From Microterricola viridarii (GTDB lineage: Bacteria > Actinomycetota > Actinomycetes > Actinomycetales > Microbacteriaceae), in assembly GCF_001542775.1 (NCBI RefSeq), contig NZ_CP014145.1:1426001-1490000 (forward strand): a DNA stretch of 64,000 nucleotides, in the 5' to 3' direction. Positions within the stretch are counted from its first letter, which is position 1. Each line of letters begins with the position of its first letter. Positions 47,712-58,018 of the stretch are shown here, in pieces. The notes under the pieces were generated by a model, which did no database searches, had not been told where the DNA came from, and was given only the letters and a program-made list of their open reading frames with translations. The translations under genes were made by a program, and so were the position numbers.

Positions 47712-49963
47712 TACAGCGACGCCGGCACTGTAGGTGCCGTGGACAACCGCATCAGCTGCTCCAGCGTCGCGGTCGGGATCGCGCCCTGCGTGAACGCGAG
47801 GAACTGCTGCATCGGCATGGATTCCACCATCTTCAACTGGTCCGGATTCTCCGCCGCCTGCTGCGCCTGCTCCTCAGTCATGCCCGCCGCCATCCCCTGC
47901 ATCAGCAGCGGTCCGACGATCGGATGCCCGAACCAGTCCCCCACCGTTGAACTCAGCGTCAGCTCACGCACGATCGAATCGCCGGCTAGTGTGATCGCCT
48001 GTTCACGCAACACGGTGGAGGCATCCGCTCCCACCTGTACAAGGTATTCACCAGCTGGAACCACCCAACGGCCCACTTCGACGTCCCAGTGCGCGAATGC
48101 GCGGCGATCCAGGAGGAGGGAAACGGTCGTCGACTCCCCCGGTTGGAGCGAAACTTTCGCAAAACCACGCAGTTCACGCACAGGGCGACGTACCGGTGCG
48201 GCACCGCCGGCGACGTACAGCTGAACGACGTGCTTGCCGGCACGGTCTCCGGTGTTCGTTACCGTCACCGACACCTCAACCTCAGCATCCCCGACGGGTT
48301 GGATGCAGAGGTCATCGGTGCTGAAGCTGGTATAGCTCAGGCCGTGGCCGAAGGGGTAGCGCACAGGCACGCCCGCCGTGGTGTAGTAGCGGTAGCCGAC
48401 AAAGACGCCCTCGCCGTAACGGACGTGACCGTGTTCGCCAGGAAAGTTGAGCCAGCTCGGGTTGTCTTCCAGGCGCACCGGGATGCTCTCGGCGAGATGT
48501 CCCGACGGATTCACGTGCCCGAATAGCACGTCGGAGAGCGCGGAGCCGCCCGCTTGGCCGAGGAGCCAACCCTCGACGATGGCGTCCACCCGATCGTGCC
48601 ATCCCTCGAGGGAGACGACACCACCGTTGGACAACACGACAACGGTGCGCGGGGCGACCTCGGCGACAGCCTGGATCAGGTCGATTTGATTCTGTGGGAG
48701 GGCAAGCGTGTCGCGGTCGAAGCCTTCGGATTCGTCGCTGTCGCTCAGCCCGACGAACACGATGGCGATGTCGGCGCGGCCGGCCACCTCGGTCGCCGCC
48801 TCGATGAGCGCCGCGTCGCCGAATCCGTCGAGAGAGAACCCGTGTGCATGCTCGACGGTGACACCATCGGTCCAGGCTTGGTCGCGGATGGCGTCGAGTG
48901 CAACGTCGACCTTGGTCGGGTTGATGTGGGAGCTTCCCCCGCCTTGGAAGCGGGGCTCTGTCGCGAACGCACCGATCACAGCGAGCCGCGTGTTCGCCTT
49001 CACCGGGAGGGTGTCGGCATCGTTCTTGAGCAGAACGATGGAGTCGGCCGCCAGTTCGCGGGCCAGGGCGTGATGGCCATCAACGTCGAGATCATCGGTG
49101 GCGTCGTGCGGGAGCTCCGTGAGCGCGAGCACGCGGCGCACAGCGTCATCCACGAGAGCTTCGTCGAGGACACCGGAACGCACGGCATCCACAATCTGCC
49201 GATCGGTCGCTCCGCCGCTGCCCGGCATCTCAAGGTCCATGCCAGCGGCGACGCCGGCAACACGGTCACTGACCGCGCCCCAGTCGGAGACGACTGCGCC
49301 CGCGAATCCCCAGTCAGTGCGGAGCACGTCGGTGAGAAGCCAGCCGTTCTGTGACGCGTAAATTCCATTGATCTTGTTGTACGAGCACATCACCGTCGCG
49401 GGCTTTGCTTCGATAACGACGCGTTCGAAGGCGGGCAGATAGATCTCGCGAAGTGTGCGTTCGTCGACGTCAGCGCTGATCCGCATCCGCTCGTGTTCCT
49501 GGTTGTTGGCGGCGAAGTGTTTCACCGATGCGCCAACGCCGGTCTGTTGCATGCCTCTGACGTGGGCCGCGCCGAGCACGCCGGACAAGTAGGGGTCTTC
49601 GGAGTAGTACTCAAAGTTTCGTCCGCACAGCGGGCTCCGTTTGATGTTGACACCGGGTCCGAGGATCACGGTCACCCCGAACGCGCGTCCTTCCCGACCA
49701 ACTGCCGCGCCGACGCGTGCCGCGAGCTCGGGGTCCCAGCTGCTGCCGACGGCCACGGCGGGCGGGAAGCACGTCGACGGGAGGCTTTCGTTGATTCCGA
49801 GGTGATCCGCGTCGCCGGCTTGGCGCCGCACACCGTGAGGCCCGTCCGTCAGAACAACCGACGGGATCCCTGCTTCGGGGATCGCCTTGGTTGACCAGAA
49901 ATCGTGGCCGGAAAGCAGGGAAGCCTTCTGCTCGAGGGTCAGAGTTGAGATGTCAACGGTCAT
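47711..49963 (-). CDS. Glycoside hydrolase family 3
   Basis: A 750-residue enzyme of the GH3 barrel, alpha/beta and Fn3 architecture. Catalytic Asp227 is in VVSDWGAVSD, substrate contact KHFAANN precedes it, and FPFGHGLSYTSF marks the Fn3 domain. A helical tail of about 80 residues (VGDWFGHPIVGPLLMQGMAA, EEQAQQAAENPDQL) follows, similar in kind to that of the GH3 at 9.2-11.6 kb. No signal peptide. Probably beta-glucosidase or beta-xylosidase. ATG follows GGAGCCTG at the end of the rhamnosidase gene. Confidence 0.93.
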   Translation of the reverse strand: MTVDISTLTLEQKASLLSGHDFWSTKAIPEAGIPSVVLTDGPHGVRRQAGDADHLGINESLPSTCFPPAVAVGSSWDPELAARVGAAVGREGRAFGVTVILGPGVNIKRSPLCGRNFEYYSEDPYLSGVLGAAHVRGMQQTGVGASVKHFAANNQEHERMRISADVDERTLREIYLPAFERVVIEAKPATVMCSYNKINGIYASQNGWLLTDVLRTDWGFAGAVVSDWGAVSDRVAGVAAGMDLEMPGSGGATDRQIVDAVRSGVLDEALVDDAVRRVLALTELPHDATDDLDVDGHHALARELAADSIVLLKNDADTLPVKANTRLAVIGAFATEPRFQGGGSSHINPTKVDVALDAIRDQAWTDGVTVEHAHGFSLDGFGDAALIEAATEVAGRADIAIVFVGLSDSDESEGFDRDTLALPQNQIDLIQAVAEVAPRTVVVLSNGGVVSLEGWHDRVDAIVEGWLLGQAGGSALSDVLFGHVNPSGHLAESIPVRLEDNPSWLNFPGEHGHVRYGEGVFVGYRYYTTAGVPVRYPFGHGLSYTSFSTDDLCIQPVGDAEVEVSVTVTNTGDRAGKHVVQLYVAGGAAPVRRPVRELRGFAKVSLQPGESTTVSLLLDRRAFAHWDVEVGRWVVPAGEYLVQVGADASTVLREQAITLAGDSIVRELTLSSTVGDWFGHPIVGPLLMQGMAAGMTEEQAQQAAENPDQLKMVESMPMQQFLAFTQGAIPTATLEQLMRLSTAPTVPASL

Positions 49964-49965
49964 GG

Positions 49966-52457
49966 TCAGGCTCCTTGTGAGGCGGCCTCGAGAGCCACGG
50001 TGAGGTCAGATCGAAGTTGCTCGCTGGCGCCCGGAACAAAGTCGAGCATGGTGCGCACGGACATGGCGGCGGCTTCGGGTGCGCTGCCGTCCAATGGGAC
50101 ACCGGGATAGTGGGCGGAAAAGGCCTCGGTGAACAGCTTCCAGGCGAGCGCATCGTCAGCGATCTGGCGCAGCGTGGAATCGAGACTGTAGCTGCGTCGT
50201 TCGGCGGCGCCCTCCGCGAGTGCGTACTCCCAGAAATGTTCGCCGGCTCCAACCATGATGGCGGAGTCACCCTCGGGGTGCAGTGGCAGCACAACCTCCG
50301 CCTCCACCCCCTCCGGTACGACGACCCCTACGGACACGGCCCCGTTCTCGAGGGCCCAAGCGATGCTGATCGCGCCGTGACGAGTGTCGTGGCGCAGGGT
50401 CGCTGATGTCAGCCCGCCGCCCGGCTGAGGCGCGATGCGCACCCGTCGGTAGCCGGGTTCAAGCGCACTCAAGCCACCGATGGTGCGGTGCATCCAGTCC
50501 ACAACGGCGCCGAGCGCGTAGTGGTTCAGCGATGTCATCCCCGACGGGTTAATGCTGCCGTCTGGCCGGATGGAATCCCACCGTTCCCAGATCGTCGTCG
50601 CGCCCATGGTGACCGGATACAGGAAGGACGGGCATCCGGTTTCGAGAAGCAACAGGTACGCCTCGTCCAGGTGGCCGGTGCTGGAGAGTGCGTCGGTGAC
50701 TAGCGGCGTGCCCGCGAACCCGGTGGAGATGCGGTAGCCGGCCTTCGCGACCAAGGCGGCGAGCCGATCTCCGGCCTTGCGCTTCTGGCGCTCGTCGAGA
50801 ATGTCGAAGGTGATGGCGAGGGCATAAGCGGTCGCCGTCTCGTTGACGACGCGCCCCTGGGCGCTCACGTACTCGTTGACGAAAGCCGTGCGCACTCGTT
50901 CGGCCAGGGCGCCGAATTCCCGGCTGTCGTCTTCGTGGCCGAGGATGCGAGCCGTGTCGGCCATCTCTCGCGTGGTCTTGCACAGGTACGCCGCGGCGAC
51001 GAGGTGCCGGTCAGTCTTTCCACCGGCGGGGTTGTCCATGGGGCATCAGGGTCAAGCCAGTCCCCGTACTGGAATCCGGAGCTCCACAGCCCGTCCTCAT
51101 CCAGCAGCCCGGCGACCTGCCTGATAAACGTGATCATCGAGGTGTACGCATCCGCAAGAATCCCCGGATCGCCGTACTCGCGGTACAACGCCCACGGCAG
51201 GCTCACCGCCACGTCGCTCCACAGCGCGGTCGGTGAGGATGGCGTCGAGAGCACATCCGGCACAACCCAGGGCACGAATCCCTTCTCGGCCTGCTCCGCA
51301 GCAAGATCGCACAGCCACGATCCGAGCACGCCTCGCACGTCATAGAGGAACGCGGCGGTCGGGGCGAATGCGTTGATGTCCCCGGTCCAGCCGAGCCGTT
51401 CGTCCCGTTGCGGGCAGTCGGTTGGTACGCCGACGAAGTTGTCGCGCATCGACCACACTGCGTTGGAGTGCAGTCGATTCAGAAGCTCGTTCGAAGTCTC
51501 CAGCCACCCCGTCCGGACCATGTCGCTGTGCACGACGATTGCCCGCACGTCATCTGCCAGCACCTCGCCCGGCCAGCCATCGATTTCGGCATAGCGGAAA
51601 CCGTGGAAGGTGAATCTCGGCTCGAACGTTTCGGCATCGTCGCCGCGGGCAATGTAGACGTCGGTGGCTTTCGCGGTGCGAATAGTCTCGACATCGATCT
51701 CGCCTGCCGTCACGGTTTCGGCGTGCCGGATCGTGATCGTGTCGCCGGATGCGGCGTTCACGGTGAACCGCACCCAGCCCGAGATGTTCTGACCGAAGTC
51801 CACGATGGTGCGCCCCGTCGAGCTGCGGCTGATCGAGACGGGCGCCAGCTCCTCGATCCGGCGGATCGGCGGGGCGATGGGCTCGATCAACGATTCCGCC
51901 GGCCAGTCCAGGCGCTCGACCGGGTGCCAGCCTGAGGCGTCGAATCCTGCCTCGTTCCAGCCGATCGGATCGAGCCGGGCATCCACGACCTCGCCGTCAT
52001 AGATGCTCGATGAACGGATAGCCCCTGTTGATACCCGGAAGGAGTCGTCCGTGGTGATGGTTTCGACGCGGTCTGAATACTCGAGTCGAAGTTCTGCCCA
52101 CAGCGCGGGGCGGTCGCTGTAGTGATTGCGGCGCTCTTCCCAGCCCAGTCGGCCCAGGGCCCACCCTTCGCCGACGATGGCACCGAAGACGTTCTCGCCC
52201 GTCGCCACGGTCGTGGTTACGTCATAGGTGCTGACTGCGAGCCGGTGCCGGTAGGAGGTCCAGCCCGGTGCGAGCACCTCCTCCCCGACCCGCTGGCCGT
52301 TCAGCCAAGGTTCGACGAGACCAATCGCGGTCACGCGCAGGGTTGCACGCAGTAACCCTGCGGATGCGTCAAAGGCACGGCGGAAGTACGGGGCCGGGTC
52401 ACCTTCGTGCCCGGCAGGAAAGCTCGGGGTAACAAAGGCTGCTGCGGGTGCAGACAT
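49966..52457 (-). pseudogene. GH78 alpha-L-rhamnosidase, frameshifted
   Basis: Together the two frames encode about 830 residues. The N-terminal part (start ATG 52457, after AAGGAG) has the jelly-roll domains and the family signature DCPQRDERLGWTGD with its acidic residues. Near 51035-51045 the frame changes: DWLDPDAPW continues only in another frame as DNPAGGKTDRHLVAAAYL. The second frame carries the remaining (alpha/alpha)6 barrel and C-terminal beta domain. An indel in a G-rich stretch explains it. Without correction the enzyme lacks its catalytic barrel end. It lies in the LacI-linked operon between MFS and GH3. Confidence 0.85.
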
Positions 52458-52504
52458 GGTGGTGCTCCTTAGGGCGTGGACGCGAACAGATGAGGCGGAT
52501 GGAG

Positions 52505-53851
52505 TCAGCGAACGGACTTGATGCGCAGAACGACCAAACCGCCAGCGAAGACGCACACTGCCGCGACGATGAACAATGCGGTGTAGTTCTTATCCCCGGC
52601 GGTTGCTCCGATCGCGAGGAACAGGGGCGCGACGAGCGGTGCGGTCGCCTGCGGAATGGAGGTGGCGAAGCCGGTGATGCCCATGAACCGTCCGGCATCG
52701 GTCTCCCGTTCGGGGAGAACGTCGAGCAGCAATGCCTGATCGACCGCGGCGAAGGCGCCGATGCCGGCGGACACGACCAGCGAACCTGCGATGAGGACCG
52801 ACAGATCCGCGGAGAACGCCATCGTGAGCATGCCGATCGCCATCAGAGATCCCGCGATGACCAGGAAGAGCCGACGGCGACGCAGCTTGTCAGACAGGAA
52901 GCCTCCGCCAATCGCACCGATGGTGGTCGCAAGAACGCCCACCCCGCCCAGAAGAGCGATGATTCCGGCCACCTCAGCGACAGGAATACCCAGACGTGAG
53001 GCGAAGAAGAACGCCGTGAAGGTCGTGTTGAGGGTGAGTCCGAAGTAGAAGAAGAAGCGACCGAGCCAGTTCCAGGAGAAGTCCGGATACTGACGGGGGT
53101 TGTAGAGGTATTTGCCGAGCAGCGAGCGGAGCGTGATCCGCTCCTCAAAGCGATTGCCCCGGCTGTCCTCTTCGCGAACGAAGATGACGAAGAGTGCGAC
53201 GAGGATGACGCCCACGAGTCCGGGCACGATGAAGAGCAGCAGCGGGTTGCCGGTGAGGCCGGACGCGATCACCACGCCGAACACGGGCGCGATCTGGGTG
53301 GCGAAGCCGGTGAGTCCGGCGACCTTGCCGCGCTGGGACTCGGGCAGCCTGTCAGCGGTGGAGATCTGCAGATTGCCCAGAACCTGACCCCAGCCGAGCT
53401 GCGCGAGGATCCAGCCGAGGCCGAGGATCAACACGGAGGGAGCAAGCGCCATCACAATGAGCGACGCGACGCCGACGAGCGTGCCGACGATCATGAATGG
53501 ACGACGACGGCCGAGCCGGGTGCGGGTGCGGTCGCTGGCTACTCCGAGGAACGGGCCGGAGATCATGACGACAAGCGCACCGGCGCCCGTGATGTAGCCG
53601 AGGTATTCCTGGTTCTGCGGAGCAAGCTCCTGCACCCGGATGGCAAGGGAAATGGCGATCGGCGTGATGAATGCTATGAAGACGCCGAACTGGGCGAGAA
53701 CCATCAGCCAGATGTACCGGGCGCCGACCTTGGGCTGGGTGCCGTCGGAATCGGCCGTCTTCTCCAGCGCATCTGGATCGACCGTCACCGTGGGCAGCGG
53801 AGAGGGTGCGGGCGTGACAACGAGTTCTTCGCCGTGCGGGTGTGGGTTCAT
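52505..53851 (-). CDS. MFS sugar transporter (GPH/SLC45-like)
   Basis: A 448-residue transporter with twelve membrane segments. Start at ATG 53851 after TGGAG. The cytoplasmic loop SDRTRTRLGRRRPF between helices 2 and 3 is the signature of glycoside-pentoside-hexuronide and SLC45-type sugar carriers. An N-terminal cytoplasmic extension of about 40 residues precedes the first helix. It is first in the leftward catabolic locus and divergent from lacI; paired operators lie in the gap. It likely imports the rhamnosyl or xylosyl oligosaccharides cut by the downstream enzymes. Confidence 0.9.
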   Translation of the reverse strand: MNPHPHGEELVVTPAPSPLPTVTVDPDALEKTADSDGTQPKVGARYIWLMVLAQFGVFIAFITPIAISLAIRVQELAPQNQEYLGYITGAGALVVMISGPFLGVASDRTRTRLGRRRPFMIVGTLVGVASLIVMALAPSVLILGLGWILAQLGWGQVLGNLQISTADRLPESQRGKVAGLTGFATQIAPVFGVVIASGLTGNPLLLFIVPGLVGVILVALFVIFVREEDSRGNRFEERITLRSLLGKYLYNPRQYPDFSWNWLGRFFFYFGLTLNTTFTAFFFASRLGIPVAEVAGIIALLGGVGVLATTIGAIGGGFLSDKLRRRRLFLVIAGSLMAIGMLTMAFSADLSVLIAGSLVVSAGIGAFAAVDQALLLDVLPERETDAGRFMGITGFATSIPQATAPLVAPLFLAIGATAGDKNYTALFIVAAVCVFAGGLVVLRIKSVR

Positions 53852-53887
53852 CTGGACTCCATTGTCGGGCTCGAGGTGCAATTACTA

Positions 53888-53939
53888 GCGCGTGCTAGTG
53901 ACTAGTCGAGGATGCTACATTAGGCTCACTAGCACGCGC
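53888..53939. promoter_or_regulatory. Paired LacI operators
   Basis: GCGCGTGCTAGTGA at 53888-53901 and its exact reverse complement TCACTAGCACGCGC at 53926-53939 lie between the divergent MFS and lacI genes. Each contains a CTAGC/GCTAG-type core around a central CG, as LacI family sites do. Confidence 0.7.
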
Positions 53940-53973
53940 AAGTTAATTGGCGCGACAGAGCAACGGAGACCAT

Positions 53974-54971
53974 GTGGATCAGCCAGATCGGCGCACGACC
54001 GCCGCAGACATCGCTCGCTCGCTCGGCATATCTCGCGCAACGGTCGGGTTCGTCCTCAACAACACGCCGGGCCAGACCATCTCGCCGTCAACTCGGAAGC
54101 GTGTGCAGGCCGAGGCTCAGCGACTCGGGTACCGACCGCACAGCGCGGCCAGAGCCCTTGCAAGCGGGCGCTCACACCTCGTGCTGCTGGTTCTTCCCGA
54201 CTGGCCGATCGACTTCAACCTTCGCCGGAACATCGAAGAGGCGTCATTGGCTCTCGATGAGGCAGGATACTCACTGATCACCTACACCCCCACCCGACCG
54301 GCCACGCGCGACCACTGTGGGAAACACTGCAACCGGATGTCGTGATGTCGATGACTCAGTTCAGTCCGGAACAGATCGAGTCCATACGGGCGGCGGGTAT
54401 CTCCAGACTCATTCCGGACCCAGACAGCCACGACGGGGAGTATCTGGAACCCGGACCAGCGCTACAGATCGAGCACCTCTACGGACTCGGGCATCGACGC
54501 ATCGCGTTTGCCGGCTCCCGCGACCCCCGTGTCGCTGATCTCGTGGAGGCCCGACGAGCTCACGCCAACGACGCAGCAGCGTCACTGGGCATCTCACCGC
54601 TTCTCACCGCCGATGTGGACCAACTCTCCACAGGTCTTCCACGTTTGATTCGCGACTGGCTCAGTGATGGCGTCACCGGCGTCGCCGCATACAACGATGA
54701 CATCGCTGCGACCATTGTCGGGACTGCGCTTCGCATGGGGATCCAGGTGCCGGGTGAACTGTCGGTGATCGGGCACGACGATGCGCCCATCGCTCTGATG
54801 TTCGAGCCACAGCTGTCGACCGTGCGGGTGGACATCGTTGGCCTGGGTCGATACTTCGCCGCACTGGCCATCAGTGCGATCAATGGGACCCCGGCGCCCT
54901 CTCCAGGGCCTGCAGCCGCTGTTGAAGTTATCGCACGGACCTCCACTTCTCGGGCACAACGCAGCTCGTAG
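53974..54971 (+). pseudogene. LacI family regulator, frameshifted
   Basis: GTG start at 53974 after ACGGAG. The HTH and hinge are intact: TAADIARSLGISRATVGFVL, GYRPHSAARALASG. The effector domain starts normally (LVLLVLPDWPIDFNLRRNIE) up to LITYTP, then the frame changes near 54295-54306 and continues as ARPLWETLQPDVVMSM, with VAAYNDDIAA and VIGHDDAPIALMFEPQLSTV to the end. An indel in the middle of the sugar-binding domain. If real, the product would bind DNA but not sense sugar, or be unstable. The sequence either side is otherwise normal. Confidence 0.85.
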
Positions 54972-55100
54972 ATGCACTCGATCATCACGCGTGCTGAGGT
55001 CGGCAGGTGGATGGTTCAGTTTTGAGCGTGTTTCGTCTCCGACTGAGCCTTGACGCCTCCGCGGCGACAGGCCCACTCTTCGCGCACGATCCGGGCTCAC

Positions 55101-56051
55101 TTACGGTGTGACGACCACCTTGCCCCGCGCGCACCCCTCACCGACAGAGGCGAGCGCCTGAGGCACCTCATCGAGAGAGAAGGTGCGGTCGATATGGATG
55201 CGAAGGTCGCCAGCTATGCAACGCTCGGCGGCGGGCGTGAACTGTTTCGGCCCCTGCCTGACAATGAGGACGCCCAGCCGGCGCCCGGTGAGCAGGCCGA
55301 GCGCAGCTCCGACCGTAGCGACTCCCAGCAGCGTTCGTACGTTTCCGCCGACGCCGAGGTAGCGGCCTCCGCGAGCCAGCGCCCGCCAGTAGGGGAACAC
55401 GGATCGGTGTGAAACAAGATCGAGCACGAGGTCGTACCGTCCGATCCTGGTGAAGTCCTCGCTGCGATAGTCGACCACCTCGTCGGCGCCGAGCTCCCGC
55501 ATGAAGTCGAGTTTGCCCGCGTTGTCGACGCCGGTCACGTGCGCCCCGGCGAGCGTGGCGAGCTGAATCGCGAACGAGCCCGCCCCGCCGCCCGCCCCGT
55601 TGATCAGCACGCGCTGCCCGCGCCGTGCGAGTGCGATTCCCTGCAGCGCGATCGAGCCCGCCTGAGGCAACGTCGAGGCCTCGGCGAACGTCAGCTCCTC
55701 GGGCTTGTGTGCGAGCGCCGCCTCAGGAGCCACCGCGTACTCGGCGAAACCACCCATGAGGCCCAGATTGTCGCCGTACACCTCATCGTCCAGACGGAAC
55801 CGCGTGACGCCGGAGCCGACGGCTGCGACGCGCCCCGCGATGTCGGAGCCCAGCACCCGGCGTGCCGGGGCGCGCAGGCCCCCGATCCGCGCGTACCCCG
55901 GAGATCCGGTCAGCCCCTCCCAGTCCGAGAGGTTGACGGATGTCGCGGCGACCTCAACGAGCACCTGATTCGCGCCCGGCGACGGCACCGGAACGTCTTC
56001 GACCCTGAGCACCTCGGGAGGGCCGTACCGGTCGAAGACGACGGCCCTCAT
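55101..56051 (-). CDS. Zinc-free NAD(P)-dependent alcohol dehydrogenase-like (MDR) protein
   Basis: A 316-residue quinone-reductase-like protein starting MRAVVFDRYGPPEVLRVEDV. The Rossmann site reads INGAGGGAGSFAIQLATLAGA; no catalytic or structural zinc cysteines are present. It resembles the oxidoreductase at 39.2 kb in fold but differs in sequence. Substrate unknown. It is divergent from the deazaflavin-type gene and lies inside the bracketed interval. Confidence 0.88.
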   Translation of the reverse strand: MRAVVFDRYGPPEVLRVEDVPVPSPGANQVLVEVAATSVNLSDWEGLTGSPGYARIGGLRAPARRVLGSDIAGRVAAVGSGVTRFRLDDEVYGDNLGLMGGFAEYAVAPEAALAHKPEELTFAEASTLPQAGSIALQGIALARRGQRVLINGAGGGAGSFAIQLATLAGAHVTGVDNAGKLDFMRELGADEVVDYRSEDFTRIGRYDLVLDLVSHRSVFPYWRALARGGRYLGVGGNVRTLLGVATVGAALGLLTGRRLGVLIVRQGPKQFTPAAERCIAGDLRIHIDRTFSLDEVPQALASVGEGCARGKVVVTP

Positions 56052-56160
56052 GCTGATCGGCCGCCAAGGGCAGGACGCAGGGACCTGGACATGTCGCAAG
56101 CTTACGCAGGGCTTCTACGAGACCATCGTGGGCACGGGCGCTGGCGAGTAGGATCCACCC

Positions 56161-56637
56161 GTGTCGAGAGCACAGGAGGAACGACCGAGGATTCCACCTC
56201 GCTGGTTCGTCAGGCTCGCCTGGGGCATCCACCGGGCCATCTACCGAATCACCCGTGGACGAGTCGGATTGTGGCGCCCCAAGCCTCAAGGCTGGGGAAC
56301 GCTCCACTTGACGACCATCGGGCGGCGCACCGGCGAGGAGCGAGAGGTGATCCTCGGCTACTTCGAAGACGGTCCCAACCTCGTCACGATGGCCATGAAC
56401 GGTTGGGCGGCCCCGGACCCGGCGTGGTGGCTCAATCTCCAGGCCCAACCAGATGCGAGGGTGGTCGTTCGGGACGGCCCGCGTCTCGTGCACGCTCGCG
56501 CCGCGCAGGGCGACGAGCGCGCGCGGCTTTGGGCCAGGTGGCGCGACATCGATACGGGGCTGGACAGCCTTGCGGCGCTTCGATCGGCCGAGACCGCGGT
56601 CGTGATCCTGGAGCCACTGGCCGGTCCGAATCGCTGA
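56161..56637 (+). CDS. Deazaflavin-dependent nitroreductase family protein
   Basis: A 158-residue protein with the split beta-barrel of the Ddn family: LTTIGRRTGEEREVILGYFE, then GPNLVTMAMNGWAAPDPAWW and NLQAQPDARVVV. Such proteins bind F420 and reduce quinones or nitro compounds. A basic amphipathic N-terminus (IHRAIYRITRGRVGLW) could contact the membrane. GTG start. Single gene. Confidence 0.9.
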   Translation: MSRAQEERPRIPPRWFVRLAWGIHRAIYRITRGRVGLWRPKPQGWGTLHLTTIGRRTGEEREVILGYFEDGPNLVTMAMNGWAAPDPAWWLNLQAQPDARVVVRDGPRLVHARAAQGDERARLWARWRDIDTGLDSLAALRSAETAVVILEPLAGPNR

Positions 56638-56764
56638 GCTGGCACGAGCGATCTCACGGCCCGCTAGAAACTGGGACGTGGATAATGTGACGATCGTAGA
56701 GACCAGCACGCCGCGGGTGTGGCGCATTGCAGGGACGCACACTTGGCCGTGTGATAGTTGTCTA

Positions 56765-58018
56765 ATGAATTCCACAGTCTCGGCGCGAGTATTTCGTCGC
56801 CGCCGATTCGTCGCGGCAGTCACCGCAATCGTCGTTGTCGGATCCGCCGGGTACAGCACGGCTGCGCTCTCCCAGCCGATGCCCACTGTCACCGCCGCGA
56901 TTACCGTTCCGGTTGTCGAGACCAGCGCTGCATCGCAGATCGCGTGGCCCTCGGTGGGCCGCGGCGCACTGGGTGCTGTCGGCTTCGACGGAGTCTTGAG
57001 CTCGAGCGGAGGAGAAGACCCTTTTCCCATCGCAAGCCTCACGAAGGTGATCACGTCGCTCGTTGTGCTGGACCACAAGCCCATCGCCGCTGGCGAGAAC
57101 GGTCCGAAGATCGACATCACCGACGATGACGTGCAATGGCTCGACGACTCGATCGCAGAGAACGGCTCGTGGGAAGAAGTCGTCTCTGGGTCGGTGCTCA
57201 CGCAGCGGCAGGTGCTGGAAGCGATGATGCTGCCTTCCGCCAACAACTACAGCAAAACACTCGTGATCTGGGCATTCGGGAGCGTCGACGAGTTCCTCGG
57301 GGCCACTCAGACGTGGCTCGACAAGCATGGGCTCACGGGCACCACTCTCACCAATTCGAGTGGGCTCGGGGCATCCAATGTGAGCACCACGAGAGATCTA
57401 GTCGAGATCGGAAAGTTGGCGCTCGCGAACCCCGTGCTCGCAAGCGTTGTGTCGGAGAAGACTGCGATCTTGCCGGACATCGGAGAGATCAAGAACCTCA
57501 ACAGCCTGTTGGGCACGGCGGGTATTACGGGTATGAAAACGGGCACCGACGATGCTTCGGGTTCGTGCATTCTCTTCTCAGCCGTAGTGCCGGTGGGTGA
57601 CACTACCGTCACGGTGGTCGGCGCGACTCTCGGGGCGGTGAATGCAGGAGAGCGCAACGCAGCGCTCCTCGATGTGCTCGAAAGCGCTCCATCCGCTTTC
57701 GAACGGGTGCAGCTCGTCACAGCAGGCGAGCGTGTGGGCTCGTACTCACCCGATTGGATCGGCGGTGAGGAGAAGAGCAGCGATGTCGTGGCTGGCGCCG
57801 ACGCGTCGGTGCTGGTGTGGAAGGGCACGACCGTTACCGCACAGGCGAAAGCGAAGCCCTTGGAGAACGGCGACACTGGGTCCAAGGTTGGTTCGCTCGA
57901 GTTCACGCTCAGCGCGCCGGCGCTGGACCAGCCGGCGTTGATCAGCGTGCCGCTCACTCTCGCCGAAGACATCGCTGCGCCCACGCTCTGGCAACGACTC
58001 ACCAACCCGGACTTCTAG
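56765..58018 (+). CDS. D-alanyl-D-alanine carboxypeptidase-like protein (S11)
   Basis: A 417-residue secreted or membrane-anchored penicillin-binding protein. N-terminal hydrophobic segment (FVAAVTAIVVVGSAGYSTAA) serves as signal or anchor. Catalytic motifs are SLTK (Ser91, Lys94), SAN (158-160) and KTG (258-260). It trims the stem peptide of peptidoglycan. A C-terminal region of about 100 residues after the catalytic domain matches no named domain. The start at ATG 56765 is the most plausible; an in-frame codon 29 residues earlier extends the N-terminus without a signal. Confidence 0.88.
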   Translation: MNSTVSARVFRRRRFVAAVTAIVVVGSAGYSTAALSQPMPTVTAAITVPVVETSAASQIAWPSVGRGALGAVGFDGVLSSSGGEDPFPIASLTKVITSLVVLDHKPIAAGENGPKIDITDDDVQWLDDSIAENGSWEEVVSGSVLTQRQVLEAMMLPSANNYSKTLVIWAFGSVDEFLGATQTWLDKHGLTGTTLTNSSGLGASNVSTTRDLVEIGKLALANPVLASVVSEKTAILPDIGEIKNLNSLLGTAGITGMKTGTDDASGSCILFSAVVPVGDTTVTVVGATLGAVNAGERNAALLDVLESAPSAFERVQLVTAGERVGSYSPDWIGGEEKSSDVVAGADASVLVWKGTTVTAQAKAKPLENGDTGSKVGSLEFTLSAPALDQPALISVPLTLAEDIAAPTLWQRLTNPDF

